A DNA stretch of 64,000 bases from Magnolia sinica (taxonomy: Eukaryota > Streptophyta > Magnoliopsida > Magnoliales > Magnoliaceae), in NCBI RefSeq assembly GCF_029962835.1, contig NC_080582.1, positions 76,814,177 to 76,878,176 on the forward strand. The letters run 5' to 3'. The position numbers and the translations under genes were made by a program. The notes beneath the pieces are model-generated. The model was not told the origin of the DNA. It saw nothing but the letters and a program-made list of their open reading frames with translations, and ran no database searches. Below, piece by piece: positions 9,994 to 22,910 of the stretch (positions are counted from its first letter, which is position 1; each line of letters opens with the position of its first letter).

Positions 9994-12530
9994 TGTCATA
10001 TCGCGAAAATCGACACCCAAGTACGAAGACTCTAATCCGAAGTTCCTAGGTATGAACCTAACAAAAATGTATACATGAGAGTTCCTACTTGTCCGCGCTA
10101 TCCGGTTAACATTCACTCATGATTTATAATCAAAGTAGCTTTAAATCAACGATATCAAAAGTTAAGCAGAAATAATTAAACTTAAAAATATATACCTAAT
10201 ATTCAAAATATACAATTCCAAAAGTGGTGTCCGTTAAATTGAGACTATACAAGCCACAATATACATTCTACAAAACTAAACTACAGAGTCCACCCAGTCG
10301 GAGACTCCAATCTATACATGTTCAAAATGAATAGAGTGTATAAAAAAATATTTTCGCCCAACACTCCTAAAACATCAGTAATGAAGCGAGCTGACCTATG
10401 CCTGTACATCTGACACCTCAGTAGTATCAATAATATTGTATGGTTAGTGTTTTAAAACACAGTCCTAGGTAAGAGTGAGTACCTAACTCAGTAGTATCAT
10501 TTTCTAAGTTACACATATTATCAACACAATCAAGCATAAGTAATGATAGCATTATAAAATAAACAATTTATAAGTTAATTATTTAAATATATATATGACA
10601 TGATAATGCGCGCAATGGTTGGCCAACAATGTTTACCATAAGGATGTGCGCAATTGTTGGCCTGCAACACAACCTGACAATGTTTGTCATGATGATATCA
10701 ATGATTAACTAAGTAATCATTATTCCTAGTTCAAATAGCATGTTGACGAAGCTAGGATACCTCCATTCTATCAAAAGTTGTTAAACAAATTCACATAACT
10801 CGTGGTGGCACGTAAAGGCCCCTCACAAGTGTCTCTTAATCCTGTTTTAGGTTTGTCATCCATAAGTCCAATTTGTACAATTAAACAACAATAAGGGTTA
10901 ATCATTCAAGGACGATCACAAATAATGTAAGGGTCGTCACCCAAACATAAATCTAGTAAATGCACGATATCAAATCCATCAACAATATGGTAAGCTTGTG
11001 GCCTTCACTAATACTCAATGATCATTACGGGGAGGCTCGTCATCTAATGATTTACTAACATTGTAGGCTTACCACACAATGTTTTGTCAATGTTACAGGC
11101 ACGTCACTCCAGTATAGGTCGACAGCTTGAACATAGTATCTCATACTATCATGCACGGTTCATGAGTCTTTGTAAGATCGTAACATAGTAATGATTATGA
11201 ATAGACTTAATCACTGATGACAGTGATATTCCATATTCCTTTTAATATTATACAACTACCAAATATAAGAATGATGGGGCCATATAATGGAATGATTTGA
11301 TCGATAATTGGGGGCCCTAGACAAAATTAACATTGGGCATAAAGCATCCCGTGTAGTTACAACTACTATTAATCGTCTGTGTTCAACGTCGATCAATCAT
11401 ATAAGTCTAGAACAACCAATCCAAGGTGGGATACCCACTTATTTATGCAATTTGCAGGCTCCTTCCACCACATCAACAATTCAGATTATACATACATAAT
11501 CATAATCACTAATTAGCTTAATACCACATTACGATATATCAATTAAATAACAATCCAAGTATACCAATACAATCCAACATATATTGACACACAGATTAAT
11601 ACCACATTCAAGTATATCAATAAAACACATGCATTAATCAGTGCAATCCAATGTACATCAATACGAATCAACGTTTATCAACAACACTTATTAAATGGCA
11701 TAAATGGAATTCTAACAGTTGAAATTTCCTATTGATCAACCATTTCATCAAACGTGTTGGCTACCAACAACAAGTAACATTAGGATTATAATAATAAAGC
11801 AATTCAAGCACAAATAGTATATGAAATCTTATAATCAACCAAAAATTATTATCTAATACTATCAAGGGTTTATAAAAAGAAAATATAAAAAAATGGTCCG
11901 CACCTTAAAGAGTTTTATGTGACCTAATCACGATTAGGGTTAGAATTTTTGGAAAAAAAAACATGGTTTCCTATACAAACACCAAGAATTATGTGAGCTT
12001 CATGCAATTTATCCTAGAAAAACCTATATTGGGAACTAGGATTCATTTTTTAGTCTGATGAATTCGATAGAGGATTTAGTGGTTGTTAGGGCACGATCAA
12101 AGAAAATTGACAGAACAAGCATTGAATCCCTCACTTTCACTCTCCTTCTCTCTTTCTTTCTCTCTTACTCTATTGCTAGAGAAAATTCGAATAGAATGGA
12201 GGGGTGCATAAGGGTTTGCTATTTATAGTGCTAGATGTGATGCAAATGGCCTTAATAGCCTACTATTTGGTATATCAACCCTATAAGAGGTCATTTCTAG
12301 CTATTGGGGTCCACTACAAGATGTATGATTCGATATACATCATAGGATAGTTGGCCTTGGTGATAATCTACATATGGACGCAATCGTCCCGCCATTTGGA
12401 TATGTCGATTGATATGTATGATTATAAGTCAATTCGACAGTCATCAATTGTTGATCGACGCCTCGACTATAGGGATATGTGTAGGGTATTAACTTAAATT
12501 ATTGCCCTAAATTTGGTTGTAATTTAACAT
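9994..12530 (-). mobile_element. Possible solo LTR of a long-LTR gypsy element
   Basis: A non-coding stretch of about 2.5 kb starting TGTCATATCGCG. Its features resemble an LTR read backwards: 'gtaagagtgagtacctaac' near 10,467, and a C/T-rich stretch (12,127-12,172) next to a 'tatttatag' near 12,219. I found no matching 5-bp target duplication and the right end is a guess. Confidence 0.3.
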
Positions 12531-13019
12531 GAAACAATAACAAGAAAAATCCAAGAGAAGCAGGTTGCCAGGATCATGGTATCAGGCTGTTCATAATCAC
12601 CAAGAAACAAGTGCCCCCATCAGGCCTAGATTATCTATGCACGCCATCCAAACAGTTTGCAAGTTTTCCATTGGATTGAACTGACACACAAATATTAGCC
12701 TGTTTCAACGTTTTTGTGGGCCTAAGAATGTTTCGATCTTCTGCATTCAAGCCCCACTTATTCCTGTGGCCTGGTCCACTGAGGGATGAAGTGGATGTCC
12801 CACCGACATTAATGTGGGCTCCACATGGCTTAGTCCAACATAAATTTCTGATGTTAAGGGTATGGCTGATTGAACTTTTTGAGGTTACTGGGTTTTTTAA
12901 ATTACTGATGTAAATATTTAAAAATGAGTAATTATTATTTACTTCAATTTACTTTTCTAATTAGAGGCATAGTTCCACATGCATACTGACAAAACTACAC
13001 TTAAAGTAGGACAATAAAA

Positions 13020-13435
13020 ATGTGAGGCCCATTGTGATGTATGCTATTAATCCACACCTTTCATTCCTTCCACGACCTCATTTTAAGGTGTGAGTCAAAA
13101 GATGAGGCAGATCCAATAGTCAAATGGGCCACATTGGAGGAAATAGTGGGATTAAACCTTCTACCATTGGATAGTAGAAGTTTTGGATCAAGCTGATATT
13201 TGTGTTTTCCCTTTATTCATGAACAGGTTAGCTAGATGATGAAAAAACATTAATGTGGACCTTAAAAAGGAAATAACTTTTAATGGTGGATGTTTTTTGA
13301 ATCGTTGTTTCTACAATGTGGTTCACTTGAGCTTCAAATCTACCTCATTTTTTTTGGTTCATGCCCTAAAATGTCATCATAAAATGGATGAATGCGTGAA
13401 TAAGTCACATACATTATAATGGGGCCCACCATTTA
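13020..13435. mobile_element. Palindromic 'GTGGGCCC' MITE, copy 5
   Basis: It starts 'gaggcccattgtgatgtatg' and ends 'acattataatggggcccacc', with the usual arm motifs ('gatgaggcagatccaatag' against 'aaatctacctcattttt'). A diverged fragment of the same family lies just upstream near 12,590-12,870. Confidence 0.65.
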
Positions 13436-13769
13436 AATTAGTCTTTTTCATATAGATTTTTTAGGCAAAATTTCTTCCTTATTCCATTATCCTGACAAAA
13501 GCATGTAAGAAGTAATAATAACATATTTCTTTGTATTTACAAAAAATAAAAATAAAAATAAATAAATAAATAAAGTGGACCCATAAAAATCATATTGAGT
13601 TTGGGCGTCTCCTTTTAGGCCCGTTGAAACAAATTGAGTCTAGTTGCGTTCATGTCTGAGTCCATCACACATGGACGTGTTAAAGTCTAGTTGGTTTTGG
13701 TATTAAATGGTTATATATTCGATATATACTGCTTATTTTAATAAAAGGAACGGAGTTTCCAAAGTCATG

Positions 13770-15020
13770 CACATGCAAGAGAGCCGGTTCACGCACATGT
13801 ATGTAAAAGTGGCAGATATCAATACAGTCAAATCCATCCTTTGGGTGGTCCCAGCTATCTCTATGGTCTTAGTTGTCTCAAACTCAAAACCCAGATCCAA
13901 AGGCCTAATGGTACTCGGGCCCAATCAGAATGGACCCAGACCTGAAACAACCCGGACCAGCCAGGACTCGAAACCGGCTAGCCCTTGTGTGGGTGCTATA
14001 GGACCCAACCCGTTGATAGCCTGATAGTACTTGGGCCCAATTAGACTAGGTTCGGAGCTTTGGACCCAGATCCGAAACGACCAACATGTGGCAATACTTG
14101 AATTCGGGTAGGCCGGGTGTCGGTTCTAAGGGACCCGACCCGTTGATAGCCCTAGTCTTGAATGCCCGCCTCGCACGTGTGCCACACAACTAGGCTTTCT
14201 AGCTATAGACCATTGATCCATTGAGTCCCACCGTGGATGAAGAATTTCTCAAGAAATTGAATGTTCAAAGCCACCAATATTAAGACGTTGTATTTCTCTT
14301 TTAACCGTTCATTTGTAGGCCACAAAATTGAAAGGTTAAGATGGTCCTATCAAGGATATTTTATTTTTAAACAACAGAAAACACGGCCCCACTTGTTCGA
14401 ATTAAGAACATGTGTAATATCTCAACGTGAAACTAGGTTGGATCCATTCATCAAGTAGGCCAAATCTTTATGTTGTGTCAGCTCACCATTTGTTTTATCA
14501 TTTTAATGGTTTGGCCCACGTAAGATTTGGACTAAGTCTGATTTTAGTGCCAGGTGAATGTGATAATGATGGTGAAAGCAGCTCTTTACACGGCTCTGAT
14601 TTTCTACACGTGGGACATGTTGCGAGAAACGTGGCAGATTACGATAATGGAGGCCGTATCTGATAATTTCCCACCGAAAAAAAAGTGGGACAGGCTACTC
14701 ACTGGGGCCCAACTGTGATGTATGTGTCTTATCCATGCCGTCCATCTGTTTTCCAGCTCATTTTAGGCTATAATCCGAAAATTGAACATACCAAAAGGTC
14801 AAGTAGACCACACAACAGGAAAGAGTGGGGTTAATGACATCCACCGTTGAAACCTTCCTAAAAGCCCACATTGATGTTTATTTGTTATACAACCCATTCA
14901 TAAGGTCACACATACATGGAAAGGGTAAACATAAATATCAGCTTGATTCAAAACTTTCACCGGATCTAAGAAGTTTTCAACATTCAATCCTCAGCTGTGG
15001 TAGTGTTCCACTTAGAGGTT
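13770..15020. repeat. Tandem duplication, unit A
   Basis: Closely similar to 15,770-17,060 (offset about 1.99 kb). Shared landmarks include 'agtggcagatatcaatacag', 'ggacccgacccgttgatagc', 'agatggtcctatcaaggata' and 'gattttctacacgtgggaca'. The unit carries a MITE copy at its right end. Short overlapping frames here are mirrored in both copies but differ by frameshifts, so I do not call a gene. Confidence 0.75.
14695..15010. mobile_element. Palindromic 'GTGGGCCC' MITE, copy 6 (3'-truncated)
   Basis: It starts 'ggggcccaactgtgatgtat' and keeps the left arm, the centre ('aaggtcacacatacatgg') and the start of the right arm, then breaks off after 'gtggtagtgttccactta'. Confidence 0.65.
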
Positions 15021-15374
15021 GTTTGGCACCATGAATTTAGAGGGATCTCAGAGGATTCCAAATCCCTGATTATTTGGCAGGGGTTTGAAATCTACGCTGC
15101 TGAGAGCTTGGATTACATTTAAAATCCTTCCAAGCATGTGTGACATATATGTCATTAGACTATTATTACATTGGACACATGGCCCATTAATGATCTCCCA
15201 AAATAATTAGATTATCAGTTGCATCAGTATAATTACCTTAATATGATGATCGGTGCCATCCAAACATTGTCCATGTAAATCAATGGTAAAAAATTGTTGG
15301 TTAGTCACTCGGACATGATTTTGTGCTTGTGGCCCATCCAAGACTTGTAATTTCATCATTTTCAAACAAAAGAT

Positions 15375-15715
15375 ATATTTCAGTGGACCCCACCATAGAA
15401 AACAGTGGGAACAGTGACATCCACCGTTCAAAACTTCTTCGGGGCCACAGTAGTTTCGATCAAGTTGATATTTTTCTTTTTCACTTCATCTATCTCTATA
15501 TTAACTTATGAATAGGTTGGATCTCAAAAATACATTATGGTTGGCCCTATATATGTTTCAACGGTGAGTGTGATTGCTCCTACAGTTTTCTGTGGTGGGT
15601 CCACTTGAACTTTAGATCTATCTAATTCTTTTTCTAATGCTCTAAAACAATCTCTATAAATGGATGGACGGTATGAATACAACACATGCATCATGGTAGG
15701 GTCCACAGAGCTTGG
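15375..15715. mobile_element. Palindromic 'GTGGGCCC' MITE, copy 7 (5'-truncated)
   Basis: The left arm begins inside the family ('tggaccccaccatagaaaac') and the right arm is complete ('ggatggacggtatgaataca', 'catgcatcatggtagggtcc'). Confidence 0.6.
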
Positions 15716-15769
15716 TGACGTCACTTCAGTAGTGATTCATTTGGCTACTCATCTCGTCAGTATGTAATC

Positions 15770-17060
15770 CGCGTCCGGTTCACAGACATGTATGTCAAAG
15801 TGGCAGATATCAATGCAGTCAAATCTATCCATTTGGGTGGGCTCAACTATTTCAATGGTCTTATTTATCCCAAACTCAAAACCCAGATCCAAATGCCTAA
15901 TGGTACTCGGCACAATCAGAATGGACCCAGACTTGAAACAACCCCGACCAGGCAGGACCCGAAACCGGCTAGCCTTGGTGTGGGTACTAATATAGGACCC
16001 AACCCGTTGATAGCCTGATGGTACTCGGGCCCAATCAGACAAGATTCGAAGCTTTGGACCCAGATCCGAAATGACCAACATTGCAATACTTGAATCCGCG
16101 TAGCCGGTGTTGTTGCTATGGGACCCGACCCGTTGATAGCCCGAGTCTTAAATACCCGTCTCACACGAGTGCCACAACTAGTCTTTCCATCCATAAACCA
16201 TTGATCCGTTGATTCCCAACGTGGATGAAGAATTTCCAAGAAATTGAAGTTCAAAGCCACCAATATTAATACATTATATTTCTCTTTTAAACGTTCATTT
16301 GTAAGCCACAAAATTGAAAGGTCAAGATGGTCCTATGAAAGACATTTTATTTTTAAACCAGTGTCATCCGGCGACGCAAACAACGGAAAATCGGCCCCAC
16401 TTGTTCGAATTGAGAACATGTTTAATATTTCTACGTGAAACTAGGTTGGATCTATTCATGATGTAGGCCAAATCTTTATGTTGTGTCAGATCACCGTTGG
16501 TTTAATCATTTTAATGGTTTGGCCCACGTAAGATTTGAACTGGTCTGATTTTAGTGCCAGGTGATAATGACGGTGAAACCAGTTCTTTACACGGCTCTGA
16601 TTTTCTACAAGTGGGACATGTTGCGAGAAACATGCCGCATTAGCATCCACTGAAAATAGTAGGGCAGTCTACTTATCCATGCCGTTCATCCGTTTTTCCA
16701 GCTCATTTGAGCCTATGATCCCAAAATTGAAGGATACCATCAGCTCAAATAGACCACATAACAAGGAAACAGTGTGGTTCATGACATCCACCGTTTAAAC
16801 TTTCCTAGAGCCCACGTTGATGTTTGTTTGTCATCCAACCTGTTCATAAGGTCACACATACATGGATGAAGGGTAAATACAAATATCAGCTTAATCAAAA
16901 ACTTATGTGGGTCCAAGAAGTTTTCAATGGTAGGCATTCAATCCTTTGTTTCCTATGGTATAGTCCACTTAAGCTTTTGATTTGCTTCAATTTTGAGCTC
17001 AAAGCCTTAAAATGAGCTGGAAAAATGGATGAACGGCGTGGATAAGACACATACATCACA
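15770..17060. repeat. Tandem duplication, unit B
   Basis: Second copy of the 13,770-15,020 unit, with small indels. Its MITE is more complete than the one in unit A, so unit A lost the MITE's right end after the duplication or was rearranged. Confidence 0.75.
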
Positions 17061-17075
17061 GCGAACTTACAGAGT
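16655..17075. mobile_element. Palindromic 'GTGGGCCC' MITE, copy 8
   Basis: Full-length copy inside duplication unit B: 'cttatccatgccgttcatcc' at the left, 'aatggatgaacggcgtggat' at the right, with centre 'aaggtcacacatacatggat'. Confidence 0.65.
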
Positions 17076-17836
17076 TTACTGAGTAGTGAGTACGTGGTAC
17101 GCGCTCATCTCCCACAAAAAAAGAATTCGTTTCGCCTCCGTGGCAATGATCAGAGCCGTCCACATTGTGGAATCTACACTAAATAAATCACCCTAAGTAA
17201 TTTTCACCATCATTTCGGTAGATGAATTTATAATAAGGAAAAGGTATATTTCAACGGCTAGCGTTCAACTCTAAATATTAAAGTTTAAAATAACCAGAAT
17301 GAGTGATTATGAAACAAAAGAGTAATTATTCTATTAAAAATAATATGGACGGTTCAAATGATCAGAGCATCTATCATCTGGGCCCCAGTGGATGACGACG
17401 CATTTAGGATCCTGAATCGCGACAAGAGAGACAAATAGAGTTATGATAGTCGGGCAGAGTACGATGCTTGATACTCAGGCATTCAGAAATTGTACAAGAC
17501 GCATTAGTTAACTCAAGTCTAGTCGAATTCTGGAAGCGTCTGTCACTAAATTACCACCTCAAAATCAGATTGATCGAACAAATCTAGCCTCTGATTCGAA
17601 GATGCTTCCTTTAGGATCATTGGATTTTTTTTTTCTTTTCATTTTTAACCGTCCATTAAAATCTCCACCAATCTGATGGTCAGATGACCAAATAAGAGCA
17701 ATTATGGTTCATGATACATCTAAACAAACACAAATAATTTAAACAGTTTAACTTAAATGACATATATTTTCTACGTATGCAAATTTTAGGCGCTGCGTTT
17801 CATCCATCACATTCTACCAGAGTATAAAAGTTATTG

Positions 17837-19260
17837 GAGAAATTTGCGACTGTACGACCCATTTATGGCCCATTTACGAGACAAAATCCACCTTATTTTA
17901 CCTTGCAAAACTAAGCCCCTGCTTTTTCCTTCAAGCGGATCGGCCGCTGCTCGAAGACGAGCGCTGACGCTCCTCAAACTCCGGGTTATACGAACGGTTC
18001 AAAAGAGATCAACGTGACATGGGCCCCACAGTTATGTATTTATTATATCCACAACGTTCATCCATATTTCGAGATCATTTCGGAGCATTATCCAAGAAAA
18101 AAATCATATCCAAAGAGCAACTGGACCACACCACAAAGAACAACAGAAAATTGATTTTCACCGTCGAAACTTTTCTAGGGCCCACCATAACATTTATTTT
18201 CCATCCAATCTATTCATAAGGTCACAAAGACCTGGATGAAGAGGCAAAACAAATTTTGTAATGATCCAAAACTTCTAGGACCCCTAAAAGGGTTTCAATG
18301 GTAGACATTCAATCTTCCACTGCCTTTTACAGTGTGGTCCACTTGATAGCTAAATCTGTCTTATTTTTCTTCCCAAGCGTTACTACGAGTTCGCCAAATA
18401 TATGGACAGTTTGGATATAACACATACCTCATAAAAGGACCCACAAAGGCGGTGGGGATTACAACAGGGAAAAAAAAAAAAAAAGCCTAGAATCTATGGC
18501 TACGGATTATAACCGTAGAGATAACCGCAGCCCATGCTTTTTTTATTTAGCCTTTACTATGCATCGAAGGTCTTCCGATATGTACTTTGATATATCGAAT
18601 GTTTTTCGATTAATCGAAAAAGGTTCAGAACTGTCTAGCAACTTTGCATAAAAAATCTTGCAATTTTCGATTAATCGAAGTGTATTCAATATGTATCAAA
18701 GATATAACTACAGATTATAGTCGTAGCCATAACTGTAGTTTGTAAAAGTCTATGCAAATTTTTTTATTTTTTTATTTTTTATTTTTCACATGGAGAACTT
18801 TATTCTACCTACAATTTTCTCTAATACATATTTATATAAATATGTATATATAAGCATATAAAGAAAAAAATCTCTCTTTTTTTCATTTCTTTCTTTATTC
18901 ATTTAACAAGAATATCTTCTAAACCAAAAATAGTTACTTGATGTACCCTATATGATTTTGGGGTAGGAGAAGCTACTTTAGCCAACTAACCTAGTTATTT
19001 TCCAAGATTCCATCAGGTCGATGGTCGAAAATCCATTTCATTCACTTTACGGTCAATTTCAATCAGTTCGTGGTCAATTTCATTCATATCATTTACTTCA
19101 CGGTCATTTCTGTGCATTTCACAGTCAATTTGCTTCACTTCATGGTTATTTCCATGCATATCACAGTCATTCCCGCCTATTCCGTGTTGATTCACGGTCA
19201 TTTCGGCGCATTTCACGGTCATGCCCCTTCACTTCACGTCATTTCCGCGCATTTCACAGT
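17837..19260 (+). repeat. Left inverted-repeat arm of the foldback element
   Basis: From the outside inward: a unique-looking terminal segment (17,837-18,010), a complete GTGGGCCC MITE (about 18,015-18,460), a segment with small palindromes ('tacggattataaccgtag', 'ttcgattaatcgaa', 'tttgatatatcgaa'), an AT-rich stretch (18,765-18,900), and the first satellite block from about 19,021. The same order occurs, inverted, in the right arm. Confidence 0.8.
18015..18460. mobile_element. Palindromic MITE inside the left arm, copy 9
   Basis: It starts 'gacatgggccccacagttat' and ends 'acctcataaaaggacccaca'. Its mirror copy at 28,955-29,395 lies at the equivalent place in the right arm, so the MITE was there before the arms became inverted duplicates, or was spread by gene conversion. 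Confidence 0.75.
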
Positions 19261-21930
19261 CCAATCGCTACACTTCACCGTGAAATGCGTCGAAATGACC
19301 ATGAATCAACACGGAATAGGCGGGAATGACCGTGTAATGCATGGAAATGACCGTGAAGTGAAGCGAAATGACCGTGAAATGCGCAGAAATGACCGTGAAA
19401 TGCGTCGAAATGACCGTGAATCAACACGGAATAGGCGAGAATGACTGTGATATGCATGGAAATCATGATCATTCTCGCCTATTCCGTGTTGATTCACGGT
19501 CATTTCAGCGCATTTCACGGTCATGCCCCTTCACTTCACGGTCATTTCCGCGCATTTCACGGTCTAATTGCCTCACTTCACGGTGATTTCCATGCATATC
19601 ACAGTCATTCCCGCCTATTCAGGTTGATTCACGGTCATTTCAAACATTTCACGGCCATGCCCTTCACTTCACGGTCATTTCCGTGCATTTCATGGTCCAA
19701 TCGCTACACTTCACCGTGAAATGCGTTGAAATGACCATGAATCAACACGGAATAGGCGGGAATGACCGTGAGATGCATGAAAATGACTGTGAAGTGAGGC
19801 GAATGGACCGTGAAATGCGCTGAAATGACGGTGAAGTGAAGGGGCATGACCGTGAAATGCGTCGAAATGACCGTGAATCAACATGGAATCACCGGGAATG
19901 ACCGTGAAATCACGGTCATTCCCGCCTATTCCGTGTTGATTCACTATTTGACGCATTTCACGGCCATGCCCTTCACTTCACTGCCATTTCCGTGCATTTC
20001 ACGGTCCAATCGCCTCACTTCACGGTCATTTCCATGCATATCACGGTCATTCTCGCCTATTCTGTGTTGATTCACGGTCATTTCGGCACATTTCACGATC
20101 ATGCCCCTTCACTTCACGATCATTTCGAGCATTTCACGGTCCAATCGCTACACTTCACCGTGAAATAAGTCGAAATGACCGTGAATCAACACGGAATATG
20201 CGGGAATGACTGTGAAATACATGGAAATGACCGTGAAGTAAAGCGAATTGACCGTGAAATGCACGGAAATGACCGTGAAGTGAAGGGGCATGACCGTGAA
20301 ATGCGTCGAAATGACCGTGAATCAACACGGAATAGGCGGGAATGACCGTGATATGCATGGAAATGTCTGTGAAGTGAAGGGAATGACCGTGATATGCATG
20401 AAAATGTCCGTGAAGTGAAGGGAATTGACTGTGAAATGACAGGAGGTAGTCGATCATGGACAATTTCGATTTCTTTCAAGTGTGGGAAGGTTGGACACTC
20501 AAAGTGCACGGAATCGTCGGAATTGACTGTGAAATGCATGGAAATGTCCGTGAAGTGAAGGGAATTGACCATGAAATATGGAATTGTCCATGAAGTGGAG
20601 GGAATTGACGGTGAAATGCATGGAAATGACCGTGAAGTGAAGGGAATTAACCGTGAAATGCCTCGAAATGACCGTGAATCAACATGGAATAGTTTGGGAT
20701 GACCGTGAAATGCATGGGAATGATCATAAATTGAAGCGAATTGACTGTGAAATGCATGCAAATGATCGTAAAGTGAAGGGAATTGACCGTGAAATGCCCC
20801 GAAATGACCGTGAATCAACACGGAATAGTTTGGGTGACCGTGAAATGCATGGAAATGATCATGAATTGCAGCGAATTGACCGTGGAATGCATGCAAATGA
20901 CCGGGAAGTGAAGGGAATTGACCGTGAAATGCTTCGAAATGACCGTGAATCAACACGGAATAGTTTGGGATGACCGTGAAATGCATAGAAATGATCATGA
21001 ATTGAAGCGAATTGACCATGAAATGCATGCAAATGACCGTGAAGTGAAGGGAATTGACCGTGAAATGCCTCGAAATGACCGTGAATCAACACGGAATAGT
21101 TTGGGATGACCGTGAAATGCATGGAAATGATTATGAATTGAAGCGAACTGACCGTGAAATGCATGCAAATGACCGTGAAGTGAAGGCAATTGACCGTGAA
21201 ATGCCTCGAAATGACCGTGAATCAACACGGAATAGTTTGGGATGACCGTGAAATGCATGGAAATGATCATGAATTGCAGCAACGACGTGAAGTGAAGGGA
21301 ATTGATCGTGAAATGCCCAAATGACCGTGAATCAATATGGAATAGTTTGGGATGACCGCAAATGCATGGAAATGATCATGAATCGCAGAATTGACCGTGA
21401 AATGCATGCAAATGACCGAAGTGAAGGAATTGACCGTGAAATGCTTTGAAATGATCGTGAATCAACACGAATAGTTTGGGATGACCGAAATACATGAAAA
21501 TGATCATGAATAGCAAATCGACCGTGAAATGTATGTAAATGACCGTGAAGTGAAGGGAATTGACCGTGAAATGCCTCGAAATGACCGTGAATCAACACGG
21601 AATAGTTTGGTATGACCGTGAAATGCGTGAAAATGATCGTGAATTGCAGCAAATTGACCGTGAAATGCATGCAAATGACCGTGAAGTGAAGGGAATTGAC
21701 CGTGAAATGCCCTGAAATGACCGTGAATCAACACGGAATAGTTTGGGATGACCGTGAAATGCATGGAAATGATCATGAATTGCAGCGAACTGACCGTGAA
21801 ATGCATGCAAATGACCGTGAAGTGAAGGGAATTGACCGTGAAATGCCTCGAAATGACCGTGAATCAACACGGAATAGTTTGGGATGACCGTGAAATGCAT
21901 GGAAATGATCATGAATTGCAGTTTCCTAGC
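19021..21930. repeat. Orientation-flipping satellite, block I
   Basis: The basic motif is about 20 bp (consensus near GAAATGACCGTGAAATGCAT). On the plus strand it reads in reverse at about 19,021-19,270, forward to 19,470, reverse to 19,715, forward to 19,910, reverse to 20,155, then forward to 21,930. From about 20,650 a higher-order unit of 136 bp repeats, ending each time in the distinctive 'caacacggaatagtttggg'. Long open frames here are products of the repeat. Confidence 0.9.
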
Positions 21931-22910
21931 AAGCATATTCATAATGAGGAAGTGCCACAACTCAAAAGCACTGAATGCAATTGCAACTTAAGAGACTAGA
22001 ATAAGCACACTATGAACACAACTTGGCTAACATGGAGTGTGTACCGACATGGGTGTGTACTAACAATCTAACCTAAAAAAGAAAAACAAACAAAAAAAAC
22101 TTTAGAAAAGAAGTAAAAATTACCTTCGATATATCGAACTTTACACGATATATCGACAGTTGATGCATTTCGATATATCGAATATCATACGATATATCGA
22201 AAACAGTCTAAAACTGTCCAGAGACGAAATGATGTTTTAAAACAATTTTCTGATTATATCGAGATTGTTTCGATATATCGAAGGAAGAAATTTCGAAATC
22301 CATCGAAAGACACTCGATTATATAAACAGAATCCAATGAATTTTAAGGAAAAAACATAAGTACGATCCGATATTATCGAAATCTAATCGATTACAAGTGG
22401 CTTAAGTTGTCGATTACATCGAATTCTAGTTGATGATATCGTACTAAGTCACGTGTCGATATATCGACTATAGTTCGATTTATCGAAAATGGACAGAAAA
22501 TGTCCAGAGAAAAAAAATACTTTTTTATAGGAATTATCTAGAATATCGACCACAGTTCGATACATCTAAGACACGATATATCGAATAGAGTTCGATATAT
22601 CGAAAATGGTCAGCAAATTTCCAAAGACAAAATGTTCTTTTAACAAGATTTATTGATCATATCGACAATATGTTGATATATCGAAGTAATGATATATCGA
22701 CTAAACTTAGATATATTGAAGAACATCAAAAACTCTCCAGGAATGAATGCTCATTTAAAACGAATTTTCGAGTTTATCGATTAATATTCGATATACCGAG
22801 TATGTTGTCGATATATATCAAAGTAGTCTCGATTAAAATTCTTTGTAGATATATCGATTGACATTCGATATATCGAATTTGTGCGTGTATTTAAAAGTCG
22901 GCGCCTCCAT
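21931..22910. repeat. TCGATATATCGA-rich segment between satellite blocks
   Basis: An AT-rich spacer that interrupts the satellite. From about 22,120 to 22,880 it carries many copies and one-base variants of the palindrome TCGATATATCGA, spaced irregularly and interleaved with a decayed 'aaaactgtccagagac' motif. The left edge (about 22,027-22,100) contains a 3' fragment of the SINE found at 8103-8256, with an A-rich tail. The palindromes also occur in both arms. Confidence 0.7.

Noticed and set aside
9994-12530. A confident solo-LTR call
   Set aside because: The left end looks LTR-like, but no 5-bp target repeat or matching CA end was found; kept only as a low-confidence feature.
20186-21028. 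A 280-codon minus-strand open frame, with many similar frames at 19-24 kb
   Set aside because: It is made entirely of the ~20-bp satellite translated in a lucky frame; both strands give equally long frames and the composition is repetitive.
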